Assembly (NCBI GenBank): GCA_031378345.1
Contig: JANNDY010000075.1
Span: forward strand, 6,206-70,205
DNA: 64,000 nt
Direction of reading: 5' to 3'
Source: Emticicia sp031378345
GTDB lineage: Bacteria > Bacteroidota > Bacteroidia > Cytophagales > Spirosomataceae
The position numbers and the translations under genes are program-made. Position 1 is the stretch's first letter; each line of letters opens with the position of its first letter. The notes beneath the pieces are model-generated. The model did no database searches and had not been told where the DNA came from. It saw only the letters and a list, made by a program, of their open reading frames with translations. Positions 17,300 to 25,715 of this stretch are shown in pieces.

Positions 17300-17962
17300 C
17301 TAAAGCATCTTTCGCTGTAATTCTGCTATTTTTTCCGCAAAGTAAGTCATTTTTTCGGGATTTTTCACAATAAGTTTCTGATAAACTTCTATTGCTTGGT
17401 CAAAACGCCCTTGTCGAGCCAAAATTTTACCATAACTTTCTGTTACGAGTGCAGCATTGAGGGTTGTACTTCGCTCACTCAAGTCTTCAAATTCTTCGCC
17501 ACCGTCATTCTTTTTGATTGGTTGAATGCGTGGTTCTTTCTTAATAAATTGTTCGATAAGTGCCAGTTGTTCATCTTGAATATTGCGTAAGGCAGGTTTT
17601 GCAATAGAAACAATCAGTTCTTCTTCTAACTTTTCTCGGTTCAATTCATCTTCAATAGCAATCTCAGAAAATTTATTATCAGTTGGTGAATCTATAAATT
17701 TTGAAGAAGCAGTTATATTCCAATCCATGTCATTTTCAATAACTTTTCGCAAAGCATTTCTGCTCAAAGCATAAATCGCTGCTTTTCTAACTGCATCTTG
17801 TGCAATTTCGGGGGCTTTCGTATAAATCCCTTTGGCAATTAGTGTATAACTCAACTGAAAATACGGGTATTTTTTGGTCGCATTTTCCATAAGCATAATA
17901 TCGTTGAGCGACAATGCCTGCGGGTTGTTTAGAAAGTCAATAAAGTTGTTTTTATCTAACAT
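17300..17962 (-). CDS. TPR-containing hypothetical protein
   Basis: A 220-residue soluble protein. The C-terminus (about 172-215, YGKILARQGRFDQAIEVYQKL) forms one clear tetratricopeptide repeat followed by a partial one. The N-terminal half is helical (MLMENATKKYPYFQLSYTLIAKG) without a known motif. It is cytoplasmic, as no signal peptide is seen. It lies between lptE and secG on the same strand, so an envelope-biogenesis role is possible but unproven. Confidence 0.75.
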   Translation of the reverse strand: MLDKNNFIDFLNNPQALSLNDIMLMENATKKYPYFQLSYTLIAKGIYTKAPEIAQDAVRKAAIYALSRNALRKVIENDMDWNITASSKFIDSPTDNKFSEIAIEDELNREKLEEELIVSIAKPALRNIQDEQLALIEQFIKKEPRIQPIKKNDGGEEFEDLSERSTTLNAALVTESYGKILARQGRFDQAIEVYQKLIVKNPEKMTYFAEKIAELQRKML

Positions 17963-18059
17963 AATGCTTTTGAATTATGAATAATGAATGGATAAATGCT
18001 TTATGAGTTGAACCTCATTATTATTCATCATTTATCATTCATTATTTACCATTTAAAAC
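17963..18059. repeat. Inverted heptad repeat array
   Basis: ATTATGAATAATGAATGG on the left faces CATTATTATTCATCATTTAT and CATTCATTATTTACCATT on the right. The words repeat with about 7-bp phase and are mutually complementary, so the whole lptE/TPR spacer can fold. Confidence 0.65.
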
Positions 18060-18632
18060 CTACCACTGTGCTGCGGTATCATTGAAAATATTCAGAATTA
18101 TTTGTTCAAGAATCTTAGGGACTAAAGTACCTTCAACTTGCGTGAGGGTTTGTTCTTGCGGGAAATCTTGGTAAAAAGAAAACTCTTTTTCAAAACTCTG
18201 TTCATCATCTTTACTATTTACAAAATGAACTTCTACCCTGATAGTCAAGCGATTAAGTGCTGCCTTATCGCTCGATGTCGCCGAAACTGGTGTCAATTCA
18301 TAACCAGTTACCGAACCCTCCAAAAGCAAATCAGCATCGTTGGGTTTTAGTTTAAGACTCGTATTGCGTTGATAATACTCTTTTAGTTTTTCAGTAATTG
18401 TCTGTGTCAAATTTGCTGGTCCACCAGCAGTATTCATTACGAAATTTTGAATCGTAATGGTCTTCAACTCACTCGAAAGCGTCGTGCCTGTAAAAGAGTA
18501 GATTTTGCAGCCAATTATCAATGAACAATTAACAATTATCAATGCAAAACTAACAATTCTACGTATATTGATAGTAGTCCATGTTAATTGATAATTGATA
18601 ATTGTTAATTGACTAATCCTCTTCAATATCAT
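18060..18632 (-). CDS. lptE: LPS-assembly lipoprotein LptE-like
   Basis: 190 residues. A long N-terminal signal region ends in the lipobox IIGC (Cys42), followed by a Bacteroidota LptE-type domain (YSFTGTTLSSELKTITIQNF, VEVHFVNSKDDEQSFEKEFSFY, VPKILEQIILNIFNDTAAQW). LptE plugs the LptD barrel in lipopolysaccharide transport. The gene overlaps the sigma-54 activator by 20 bp. The codons for the n-region and h-region (QLTIINYQLT and LIIVNCSLIIG) are made of CAATTAN/TTGNTAA heptads arranged as an inverted repeat. Confidence 0.85.
   Translation of the reverse strand: MILKRISQLTIINYQLTWTTINIRRIVSFALIIVNCSLIIGCKIYSFTGTTLSSELKTITIQNFVMNTAGGPANLTQTITEKLKEYYQRNTSLKLKPNDADLLLEGSVTGYELTPVSATSSDKAALNRLTIRVEVHFVNSKDDEQSFEKEFSFYQDFPQEQTLTQVEGTLVPKILEQIILNIFNDTAAQW
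18526..18611. repeat. Inverted heptad repeat within the lptE signal-peptide codons
   Basis: CAATTAACAATTATCAAT (18526-18543) and its exact reverse complement ATTGATAATTGTTAATTG (18594-18611) are separated by 50 nt. Both are runs of 7-bp units. Confidence 0.85.
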
Positions 18633-19929
18633 ATTGTTTAATTTTTCGGTAAAGAGTACGTTCTGAAATTCCTAAATCTTGAGCCGCATATTTGCGTTTA
18701 TAATTATTCTTTTTCAGAGCTTTGGCAATCATTTCTTTCTCTTGTTTTTCTAAAGAAAACGTATTTTCTTCAGTAATGTGCGAAATATCTTCTACGTTCA
18801 AACGATCGTCTTGAAGGTTGTCTATTTTTATAAACCCTTGATTATCAGTTGGTTGATGATAGTTTTGATAGTTGTTTTGTATTGGCGGAGCATAAGGTGT
18901 TTGAGGAATCAAGGCTACACTATCTTCTTTATGAATACCATTAAATAAGTCTTGGTTTTGCTGTACCACATCAGCATTTATTGCCCCTCCTTGCAATAAT
19001 GACAGCACCAATTTCTTCAAATCAGTCATGTCTTTTCGCATATCAAACAATACCTTATATAACAAATCTCGTTCCGAAAAATTGCTATCGCTGCCGCCGT
19101 TCAAACCTTTCAGCAAGGCTGGCAAGCCACTTGATTGATTTCGTGGAAGATATTTTGCCAAAATTTCGGCAGAAACCAAGCGTTCAACTTCCAAAATTGT
19201 GATTTGTTCGGCAATGTTTTTTAGCTGACGGATATTTCCAGGAAAACGAAAATTCATCAATAATTGGCTCGCACTTTCGGTCAAATCTATTGGACGAATA
19301 CGGTTTTTTTCGGCAAAATCTGTTGAAAATTTCCTAAAAAGCAACTCAATATCGTAGCCACGCTCTCGCAAAGCTGGCACATATAAAGGTACAGTATTTA
19401 GGCGATAATACAAATCTTCACGAAAACGTCCACGCTCTACGGCATCCAACAAATTTACGTTGGTTGCTGCCACTACACGCACATCGGTTTTCTTAACTTT
19501 CGATGAACCTACGGGGATAAATTCACCATTTTCAAGCACTCTGAGCAATCTGGCTTGCGTTCCAATAGGTAATTCGGCAATTTCATCTAAAAAAATCGTA
19601 CCACTATTGGTTGTTTCAAAATAGCCTTTTCGGTCGTCAATTGCTCCTGTAAAAGAACCTTTTACGTGACCAAAAAGCTCAGAATCAATCGTCCCTTCGG
19701 GAATCGCACCACAGTTGATGGCTATAAAAGGGCCATGTTTTCGAGAACTAAGTGCATGAATTATTTTTGAAAAAGATTCTTTTCCACTACCACTTTCGCC
19801 ATTGATTAGCACCGTCAAATCGGTAGGTGCAACTTGAATCGCCACGCTCAAAGCGTGGTTCAGCGGCGGTGCATTTCCAATAATGCCAAAGCGATTTTTT
19901 ACTGATTGTATTTCTGTGTTGTTGGTCAT
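18613..19929 (-). CDS. Sigma-54-dependent transcriptional activator
   Basis: 438 residues. The AAA+ domain starts near the N-terminus with no receiver or other sensor domain. Walker A is GESGSGKE (44-51), the sigma-54 contact loop is GSFTGA (91-96), Walker B is TIFLDEIAEL (111-120), and REDLYYRLNTVPL follows. A linker with a Gln/Asn-rich stretch leads to a Fis-type helix-turn-helix (405-438, AAQDLGISERTLYRKIKQY). How it is controlled is not visible, since it lacks a receiver. It overlaps lptE by 20 bp, suggesting joint expression. Confidence 0.93.
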   Translation of the reverse strand: MTNNTEIQSVKNRFGIIGNAPPLNHALSVAIQVAPTDLTVLINGESGSGKESFSKIIHALSSRKHGPFIAINCGAIPEGTIDSELFGHVKGSFTGAIDDRKGYFETTNSGTIFLDEIAELPIGTQARLLRVLENGEFIPVGSSKVKKTDVRVVAATNVNLLDAVERGRFREDLYYRLNTVPLYVPALRERGYDIELLFRKFSTDFAEKNRIRPIDLTESASQLLMNFRFPGNIRQLKNIAEQITILEVERLVSAEILAKYLPRNQSSGLPALLKGLNGGSDSNFSERDLLYKVLFDMRKDMTDLKKLVLSLLQGGAINADVVQQNQDLFNGIHKEDSVALIPQTPYAPPIQNNYQNYHQPTDNQGFIKIDNLQDDRLNVEDISHITEENTFSLEKQEKEMIAKALKKNNYKRKYAAQDLGISERTLYRKIKQYDIEED

Positions 19930-19930
19930 T

Positions 19931-19951
19931 ACCCCTTACCCCTTAAAAGGG
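19931..19951. repeat. CCCCTTA/AAGGG hairpin repeat
   Basis: ACCCCTTACCCCTTAAAAGGG, a short stem (CCCTT/AAGGG) preceded by a second CCCCTT. It belongs to the C-rich hairpin family also seen at 11508-11548 and 51815-51833. Confidence 0.45.
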
Positions 19952-19960
19952 AGTTTTTGA

Positions 19961-20953
19961 TTATTTCTTCGGCTGTGCGTTTCTCCCTGTATTAAGTTTT
20001 TCTTCTAATGCAGGTAATTCTTTTTTATATTGCTCTAAGTTCCATTTGATATTGAAGTATGTTGCATATTCTGACAAAGGCGGAAGTCCTACTTCGGCTC
20101 GCCTTTTATCAACATTATCAACATCTTCGATTGGTTGAAAAACGGATGGTTCACCAGCGAATGAGATAAGTTGCGAACCATAAATTTGTCTTTTTCCTTG
20201 CTTCAATGCCAATCTATCTTCGAGCATAGCCAAATTACCAGCATTTGCTGTTTTGCTTTTGACTGCCTCACGCATCATGGGTAAATACTTTTCTTGTGTT
20301 TTTTGGTCAGCGTGTTGAATCACAAGGAATATTGCTCCATTACCTTGTCCGCCTACAATATCATCACCAAGCCAACCATATTTATCAAGAATTGCACTAA
20401 CTGCTATTACATTTAGAGAATCTTTTATTTTGATTATTGCCCAATGTGCGGCAGTTTCTTTAGAATTCCAGCCAAATTGTTTTTCAATTCCATCAAGTTC
20501 TTTCCTATACTTTTGGTCCTCTACATAGATGCTATCTAACTGTTGGGCAAGCGGTTTATTCAAATTTGCCTCGGCTTTGTCTTTATTTGCTTTTATTAAT
20601 GCAAGCAAAGGATTCCATCGCACGTCCGAATGTAATGAAGTTAAATCGGTATCGGTAGTGATTTGCCCATAGTTTTTGTAGTTCGTCATGCTTGCAATGC
20701 GATTCAGGTTGTAAAACGCACTATCGGCAACATTTGACAATGCCCATGAACGGGCAGCATTATAGCGATTCCTGGAAGTCGATTTCCAGCCATTTGCCTT
20801 GAAAGCTGCAGAATAAGTGAAAGCTGATGCTTTAAAATCCTTAGCATTATAAAGAGAATCTGCCTTTTTTACAAGTATATCATGCTGGTTTATTTGCCCA
20901 AAACAAGCTATAATTGAGCAAAGAAAAACTAAAAATAAGGTTGTTTTTTTCAT
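19961..20953 (-). CDS. Secreted DUF6624-type protein
   Basis: 330 residues. The signal peptide (about 1-19, LFLVFLCSIIACFGQ) contains IIAC, possibly lipid-modified. A helical N-terminal half is followed by a DUF6624-like domain (about 165-285) with the pattern YGWLGDDIVGGQGNGAIFLV, IQHAD, LPMMREAV, MLEDRLALKQGKRQIYGSQL. The function of this family is unknown. Its neighbour at 20963 lies 9 bp upstream on the same strand, so the two are probably coexpressed. Confidence 0.8.
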   Translation of the reverse strand: MKKTTLFLVFLCSIIACFGQINQHDILVKKADSLYNAKDFKASAFTYSAAFKANGWKSTSRNRYNAARSWALSNVADSAFYNLNRIASMTNYKNYGQITTDTDLTSLHSDVRWNPLLALIKANKDKAEANLNKPLAQQLDSIYVEDQKYRKELDGIEKQFGWNSKETAAHWAIIKIKDSLNVIAVSAILDKYGWLGDDIVGGQGNGAIFLVIQHADQKTQEKYLPMMREAVKSKTANAGNLAMLEDRLALKQGKRQIYGSQLISFAGEPSVFQPIEDVDNVDKRRAEVGLPPLSEYATYFNIKWNLEQYKKELPALEEKLNTGRNAQPKK

Positions 20954-20962
20954 AATTTCAAA

Positions 20963-21622
20963 TCATTTCTTCGTTTCATAACTTTTTGTTTTTTCTAAAA
21001 ACTCTTTAACATTGCTTAGCAAATAAGACTTTGAAGACTGTATATTTCCTAAAATATCTAACATTTCTATAGCATCATATTTATTAAGTGGTTTGTAAAG
21101 GCTATATCTGGAAGTTATCCTATTTGTTTGAAATTCAACTACTTTTCTTGAACCTTCTATCTTACTTAGGATTTTTAAAAGTTCATAATCAATACTCGTG
21201 GTATTTTGATTAGAAAGTAATTCCCACGAAGCATTTAAAACCGATGAATCATTGAAGTTACCTTTTGTCAAAGCCATAATATTTGCAAAAGAAAATTCGC
21301 CATTTTGTTCATTTTTTATTTTTTCTAATAATTGGGCATTGTAAAGATGTAGATTTTCAATTTCTGCAAAAGTTTTGTAAGCAAAAAAATGTAATGTATC
21401 CACAAATTTCGAGTTGATTTGTACCTCTTTTTCTATTTTGGCAATGTCTTTATACTCACCTCTAATGTCAAGAATCATTTTCTTGTTAAATTCATTTTCT
21501 TTCTTTTTATCTCGGTAATCGTCTAACCAAAGGGCGGCGGTTAACCCCATGAAAAGTGAAAATACTTCAAAAAGTATATCGAATTTGCGTGTTTTTAGCT
21601 CAGTGAAAAGTTTTTTTAGCAT
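20963..21622 (-). CDS. Membrane-anchored hypothetical protein
   Basis: 219 residues. A basic N-terminus (MLKKLFTELKTRKF) precedes one hydrophobic segment (about 15-32, ILFEVFSLFMGLTAALWLD) and a long charged helical C-terminal region. The layout (short cytoplasmic basic stretch, one membrane helix, DDYRD, helices) resembles the DUF6090-type group of Bacteroidota proteins, but I cannot confirm the family. It lies 9 bp upstream of the DUF6624 gene and 21 bp downstream of miaB. Confidence 0.65.
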   Translation of the reverse strand: MLKKLFTELKTRKFDILFEVFSLFMGLTAALWLDDYRDKKKENEFNKKMILDIRGEYKDIAKIEKEVQINSKFVDTLHFFAYKTFAEIENLHLYNAQLLEKIKNEQNGEFSFANIMALTKGNFNDSSVLNASWELLSNQNTTSIDYELLKILSKIEGSRKVVEFQTNRITSRYSLYKPLNKYDAIEMLDILGNIQSSKSYLLSNVKEFLEKTKSYETKK

Positions 21623-21643
21623 ATCTTTTTACAAATTATGTAT

Positions 21644-23083
21644 TTATAAAGCCTTTCCAATCAAAGTTCCTGACGAACATTCTGTTATCAAAACATTTAC
21701 ATAATCGCCTTTGCGGAAATTTTCTTTCGGGAAAACTACAATTTTATTTTGGTCATTTTTGCCTGAAAGTTGCTCGTTAGAGCGTTTTGAGAAACCTTCT
21801 ACCAAAACTTTATAAGTTTTACCTACACAAAGTAGGTTTCTTTCAAGCGAATGTTCACGCTGACGAGCAATGATTTCGGCAAGACGACGGCTTTTTGTTT
21901 CTTCCAATACATCATCTTTTAGCTTTTTAGCGGCTGGTGTATTTGGTCTTTCCGAATAAGAAAACATATAACCGTAGTCATAACGAACATAGTCCATCAG
22001 CGACAAGGTTTGTTGGTGGTCTTCTTCGGTTTCGGTACAAAATCCTGCAATCATGTCTTGCGAAATGCCACATTCCTGCCCCAAAATCTCTCTGATTCTA
22101 TCTATTTTTCCCATATACCACTCACGGTCGTAGGTACGATTCATCAAGTCCAAAATCCTACTACTGCCACTTTGTGCTGGAAGATGAATGTAATTACAAA
22201 TATTATCATACTTTTTTATGGTATAAAGCACATCATCAGTAATATCTTTTGGATGCGAAGTTGAAAAACGAACCCTCAAATCTGGATTAACTTGAGCAAC
22301 CATTTCAAGCAAATTTGCAAAAGTAACTACTGTGGACTGTTGACCATCAACTGCTGACTGCCATTTATAACTATCTACATTCTGCCCCAAAAGCGTAACT
22401 TCTCTATAACCTTGATTAAACAAATCGGTTGCTTCTTTCACAATCGAATAAGCATCACGGCTACGCTCACGCCCACGAGTGTAAGGCACAACACAAAAAC
22501 TGCACATATTGTCACAGCCACGCATAATGCTAATCATGGCAGTTACACCATTTGAATTTAGTCGAATGGGCGTAATATCAGCGTAAGTTTCTTCTCTCGA
22601 CAAAAACACATTTACTGCTTTATGTCCATCTTCTACTTCGCTGATAAGGTTTGGCAAATCTCGGTAAGAATCTGGACCAACAACCATATCAACTATCTTT
22701 TCTTCTTCCAATAATTTGGTTTTCAAACGCTCTGCCATGCAGCCCAAAATGCCTATTTTGACATTTTTACGCTTGTTTTTGAAGGGAACAAGGTGCTGCA
22801 GACGATTTCTGACTTTTTGTTCGGCGTTATCTCTGATGGCACATGTATTGAGCAAAATCAGTTCGGCTTCTTCGATTTTTGAGGTGGTGGCAAAGCCATT
22901 TTCTCGCATAATCGAAGCAACGATTTCGCTATCAGCAAAATTCATTTGGCAGCCGTAGCTTTCAATGTAAAGTTTGCGTGAAGCCGTTTTTGCAAATGGC
23001 TCGTCTTCGCTGATGCGAGGCAAATCAAGTATTGCTTTATCTTCTTCGTTGAGAATCTGTAATCTATTAGTAACTAATTCCAT
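21644..23083 (-). CDS. miaB: tRNA-2-methylthio-N6-dimethylallyladenosine synthase
   Basis: About 479 residues from the ATG at 23083 (MELVTNRLQI). MiaB adds the methylthio group to i6A37 of tRNAs reading UNN codons. The N-terminal cluster domain has Cys in SYGCQMNF, NTCAIRDNA and GILGCMAER. The radical-SAM domain has GCDNMCSFCVVPYTRGRE (CxxxCxxC). A TRAM domain closes the protein (GKTYKVLVEGFSKRS ... GTLIGKAL). The longer frame to 23137 runs into a palindromic repeat and is less likely. Confidence 0.95.
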   Translation of the reverse strand: MELVTNRLQILNEEDKAILDLPRISEDEPFAKTASRKLYIESYGCQMNFADSEIVASIMRENGFATTSKIEEAELILLNTCAIRDNAEQKVRNRLQHLVPFKNKRKNVKIGILGCMAERLKTKLLEEEKIVDMVVGPDSYRDLPNLISEVEDGHKAVNVFLSREETYADITPIRLNSNGVTAMISIMRGCDNMCSFCVVPYTRGRERSRDAYSIVKEATDLFNQGYREVTLLGQNVDSYKWQSAVDGQQSTVVTFANLLEMVAQVNPDLRVRFSTSHPKDITDDVLYTIKKYDNICNYIHLPAQSGSSRILDLMNRTYDREWYMGKIDRIREILGQECGISQDMIAGFCTETEEDHQQTLSLMDYVRYDYGYMFSYSERPNTPAAKKLKDDVLEETKSRRLAEIIARQREHSLERNLLCVGKTYKVLVEGFSKRSNEQLSGKNDQNKIVVFPKENFRKGDYVNVLITECSSGTLIGKAL

Positions 23084-23110
23084 TTTTTGTTTTGAAAACT
23101 TTCTTTGAAA

Positions 23111-23137
23111 TACACAATTTTCCAAATTGTGGTACAA
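23111..23137. repeat. CAATTT palindromic repeat, copy 1
   Basis: TACACAATTT-TCC-AAATTGTGGTACAA, a palindrome with a conserved GTACAA end, between miaB and the GntP permease gene. Confidence 0.65.
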
Positions 23138-23149
23138 AATTACAACAAT

Positions 23150-23166
23150 ACTGACAGAATGTCAGT
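23150..23166. promoter_or_regulatory. 17-bp palindrome in the miaB/gntP divergent spacer
   Basis: ACTGACA-GAA-TGTCAGT is a perfect inverted repeat. It lies just upstream of a TAATTTTG-like -7 element reading toward miaB (minus, 23142-23135). It could be an operator. Confidence 0.45.
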
Positions 23167-23258
23167 TTAAAATTCGTTAATTTTTTTGGTTGAATATTTC
23201 CTTGAATAGAATATCAATAAATGTTTGTATTTTGCATAAAATTCAACCCTATAAAATC

Positions 23259-24575
23259 ATGCCTTTACTCATCACAGCCATCGGACTTTTGGTACTTGTT
23301 TTTTTGATTTCTTACTTCAAAATTCACACCTTTTTAGCATTCCTAATAGTTTCACTGGGCGTCGGTTTGGCTTTAAATATGCAGCCAAAGTCTATTTTAA
23401 ATGCTATCCAACAAGGTGCTGGAAGTACACTTGGGTCGCTTGTGGCAATAATTGCTTTGGGTGCAATGCTCGGCAAATTAGTTGCTCAAAGTGGTGCTGC
23501 ACAGCGTATTTCGACAAAAATGATTGAATTTGTAGGCAAAAAATACGTCCGTTGGGCATTTTTGATAACAGGTTTTATTGTTGGTTTGCCTTTGTTTTTT
23601 GCAGTTGGTTTTTTGCTTCTTACGCCTTTGGTTATTACGGTTGCCTATCGGTATAAAATTTCTGCTGTTTACATTGGCATTCCGATGATTGCTTCACTTT
23701 CGGTTACACAAGGGTTTTTGCCTCCTCACCCTGCGGCTTTGGCAATTTGCAAGCAATTTAATGTTGATATTGGACTCACTCTTTTTTACGGAATCATAGT
23801 CGGAATTCCTGCAATATTAGTGTCGGGGGCATTGTTTGGCATGACTTTGAAAAGATATACGCATTTGCCAAATTTGGCTTTTATTGCTCCCGAACTTGCA
23901 GAAGACCAAATGCCTTCGGCTTTCAATAGCCTTTTTACGGTTTTATTGCCAATCATTTTGATTAGTTTTTCGACGATTGCACTTTCTTTTATGCCCGAAG
24001 ATGCCTTTTTTCGACAAACAATAATTTTCATCGGCGACCCTGTGGTAAGTATGTTGATTGCGGTTTTATTGGCAATTTATTTGCTCGGAATAAAACAAGG
24101 CAAAAAGATAGAAGAAGTAGCAGCACTTTTGAGCGATGCCGTGAAAGATGTAACAATGGTTTTCTTGGTTTTTGCTGGTGCAGGGGCATTGAAGCAAGTT
24201 TTGACAGATGGGGGAGTAAGCCAAAATATTGCCGATATGATGCAAAATTCTACTCTTCACCCACTTATTTTGGGCTGGGGAATGGCGGCAATTATCAGAA
24301 TTGCGGTAGGTTCTTCAACGGTTTCGGGCATTACTACGGCAGGATTTATGGCACCTTTGCTCATTTCGTCGTACACTGAACCGCACTTGATGGTACTCAG
24401 TATTGGTGCAGGAAGCATGACTTTTTCGCACGTAAACGACTCAGGTTTTTGGCTTTTCAAGGAATATTTTAATATGACATTGATTGATACTTTCAAAACT
24501 TGGACAGTCATGGAAACCCTCGTTTCGCTTGCTGGTTTGGCTGCTGTGATGGCTTTGAATTTGGTGATTGGGTGA
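23259..24575 (+). CDS. GntP-family gluconate:H+ symporter
   Basis: 438 residues with about 12-13 membrane helices. Family features include an early Gly/Ala-rich segment (GSTLGSLVAIIALGAMLGKL), the loop TQGFLPPHPA and the C-terminal SGITTAGFMAPLL and NDSGFW. GntP permeases import gluconate and related sugar acids with protons. I take the ATG at 23259 (MPLLITAIGLL), preceded by an A-rich tract, not the upstream ATG at 23190. No gluconate kinase is adjacent, so the substrate within the family is uncertain. Confidence 0.92.
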   Translation: MPLLITAIGLLVLVFLISYFKIHTFLAFLIVSLGVGLALNMQPKSILNAIQQGAGSTLGSLVAIIALGAMLGKLVAQSGAAQRISTKMIEFVGKKYVRWAFLITGFIVGLPLFFAVGFLLLTPLVITVAYRYKISAVYIGIPMIASLSVTQGFLPPHPAALAICKQFNVDIGLTLFYGIIVGIPAILVSGALFGMTLKRYTHLPNLAFIAPELAEDQMPSAFNSLFTVLLPIILISFSTIALSFMPEDAFFRQTIIFIGDPVVSMLIAVLLAIYLLGIKQGKKIEEVAALLSDAVKDVTMVFLVFAGAGALKQVLTDGGVSQNIADMMQNSTLHPLILGWGMAAIIRIAVGSSTVSGITTAGFMAPLLISSYTEPHLMVLSIGAGSMTFSHVNDSGFWLFKEYFNMTLIDTFKTWTVMETLVSLAGLAAVMALNLVIG

Positions 24576-24578
24576 ACC

Positions 24579-25094
24579 TTATTTCAGCATAAAACTATTG
24601 AGAAAAGATTCGATAATTGTTTCATAATAATCATACTTCTGCGTTTCTGCCGAGAAAGTAACAATATAAACCTTGCTTGATTTTACGTAGTAATATTGTC
24701 GCCAAGTTTGTTTGAATGTGTCCTTTTCTCCAGTATATGTCAGTCTGATTACATTAGGTTTAAGTCGTTTCTTTTCTACGACCTTAAAGTTCTTGACTAC
24801 TTTTGGCAAATAATCTATCGAAAACTTTGCATATTGATCAACAGTATAATTTGCCGACGGTAGTGGATTATAAGTAAGATTGATACTTTCAGTATAAGCA
24901 TCTTGCAATGTAAGTGTGTCGGCAGGGGCGAGAATTGAACATTCATTAGCAGCACAACCTGCCTTTAATCTCCAAGAACTTGGATAGTCGATTTTATAGG
25001 GTTTAAAATCTAAAACCTTTACGCTATCGGTCAATAAAGAGGCATTTGCTGTAAATCCCAGAAAAAATAAATATGTAAGGAAAAGGGGTTTCAT
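24579..25094 (-). CDS. Secreted PsbP-like hypothetical protein
   Basis: 171 residues from the ATG at 25094 (MKPLFLTYLFFLGFTANA), giving a clean signal peptide. The mature part (KPYKIDYPSSWRL, YTVDQYAKFSIDYLP, FKQTWRQYYYVKSSKVYIVTFSAE, YYETIIESFLNSF) follows the PsbP/DUF1795 pattern: a beta sheet ending in a helix, with Ser/Thr-rich strands. Two cysteines (AGCAANECS) may form a disulfide. Its role is unknown. It converges on the GntP gene with 3 bp between stops. Confidence 0.7.
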   Translation of the reverse strand: MKPLFLTYLFFLGFTANASLLTDSVKVLDFKPYKIDYPSSWRLKAGCAANECSILAPADTLTLQDAYTESINLTYNPLPSANYTVDQYAKFSIDYLPKVVKNFKVVEKKRLKPNVIRLTYTGEKDTFKQTWRQYYYVKSSKVYIVTFSAETQKYDYYETIIESFLNSFMLK

Positions 25095-25211
25095 GTTCAA
25101 AATATTATATTTTTTAATTCTAACAAAGGTAAATTTAAGCCAACACCATCTCCGCACCTTTTTCAGCAATCACCCTCACCCCATGTTAATTTTAAGATAC
25201 TACATATTTAT

Positions 25212-25613
25212 TTATATTTCTTGACACAACTCAATCAAGACTCCATTTGTACCTTTTGGATGTAGAAAGCAGACTAATTTATTGTCTGCACCATGCTTTG
25301 GTTCTTTGTTGAGAAGTACAAAGCCTTCTTTTTCAAGGCGTTGCATTTCTGACAAAATATCATTAACTTCAAACGCGATATGATGAATTCCTTCGCCTTT
25401 TTTTTCAATAAACTTTGCTATTGCACTTTCAGGTTTTGTAGCTTCTAAAAGCTCTATTTTTGACCCATTTATTTTGAAAAAAGAAGTCGTAACTCCCTCA
25501 CTTTCAACACTTTCTGATTTATAAGGTACAATATTAAATAGCTTTGTAAATAGCTCATTAGAAGCTGAAATATCTTTGACTGCAATGCCGATATGTTCGA
25601 TGTTGGTGAGCAT
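25212..25613 (-). CDS. mce: Methylmalonyl-CoA epimerase
   Basis: 133 residues from the ATG at 25613 (MLTNIEHIGIAV). A vicinal-oxygen-chelate fold with two beta-alpha-beta-beta-beta modules. Metal ligands are His in EHIGIAV, His in GIHHIAFEV and Glu in GVLIELCQ. The enzyme racemises (2S)- and (2R)-methylmalonyl-CoA, feeding the mutase whose small subunit is encoded at 6052-7431. It lies downstream of carB with a terminator between. Confidence 0.92.
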   Translation of the reverse strand: MLTNIEHIGIAVKDISASNELFTKLFNIVPYKSESVESEGVTTSFFKINGSKIELLEATKPESAIAKFIEKKGEGIHHIAFEVNDILSEMQRLEKEGFVLLNKEPKHGADNKLVCFLHPKGTNGVLIELCQEI

Positions 25614-25658
25614 GATTTTTTTATTCAAAAATAAGTAATTATTTCCTTAAAAAACAAT

Positions 25659-25687
25659 AACCGTCATACAAATCTTGAATGACGGTT
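25659..25687 (-). terminator. Terminator after carB
   Basis: AACCGTCAT pairs with ATGACGGTT around an 11-nt loop, followed on the minus strand by TATTGTTTTTT. Confidence 0.8.
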
Positions 25688-25715
25688 TTCGAACTCCTAT
25701 TTAGTGATAGTTTTT

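Noticed and set aside
21531..21545. GGGCGGCGGTT in the gene at 20963, similar to the 15-bp element
   Set aside because: The match is short and lies inside a membrane helix without evidence of added residues.
23084..23137. Upstream start for miaB giving 497 residues
   Set aside because: The extra residues run through a palindromic repeat, and the ATG at 23083 has the usual A-rich context.
17300..24000. A dedicated defence or secretion island
   Set aside because: The genes are housekeeping, envelope and transport functions with no defence-type cluster; only scattered unknowns are present.
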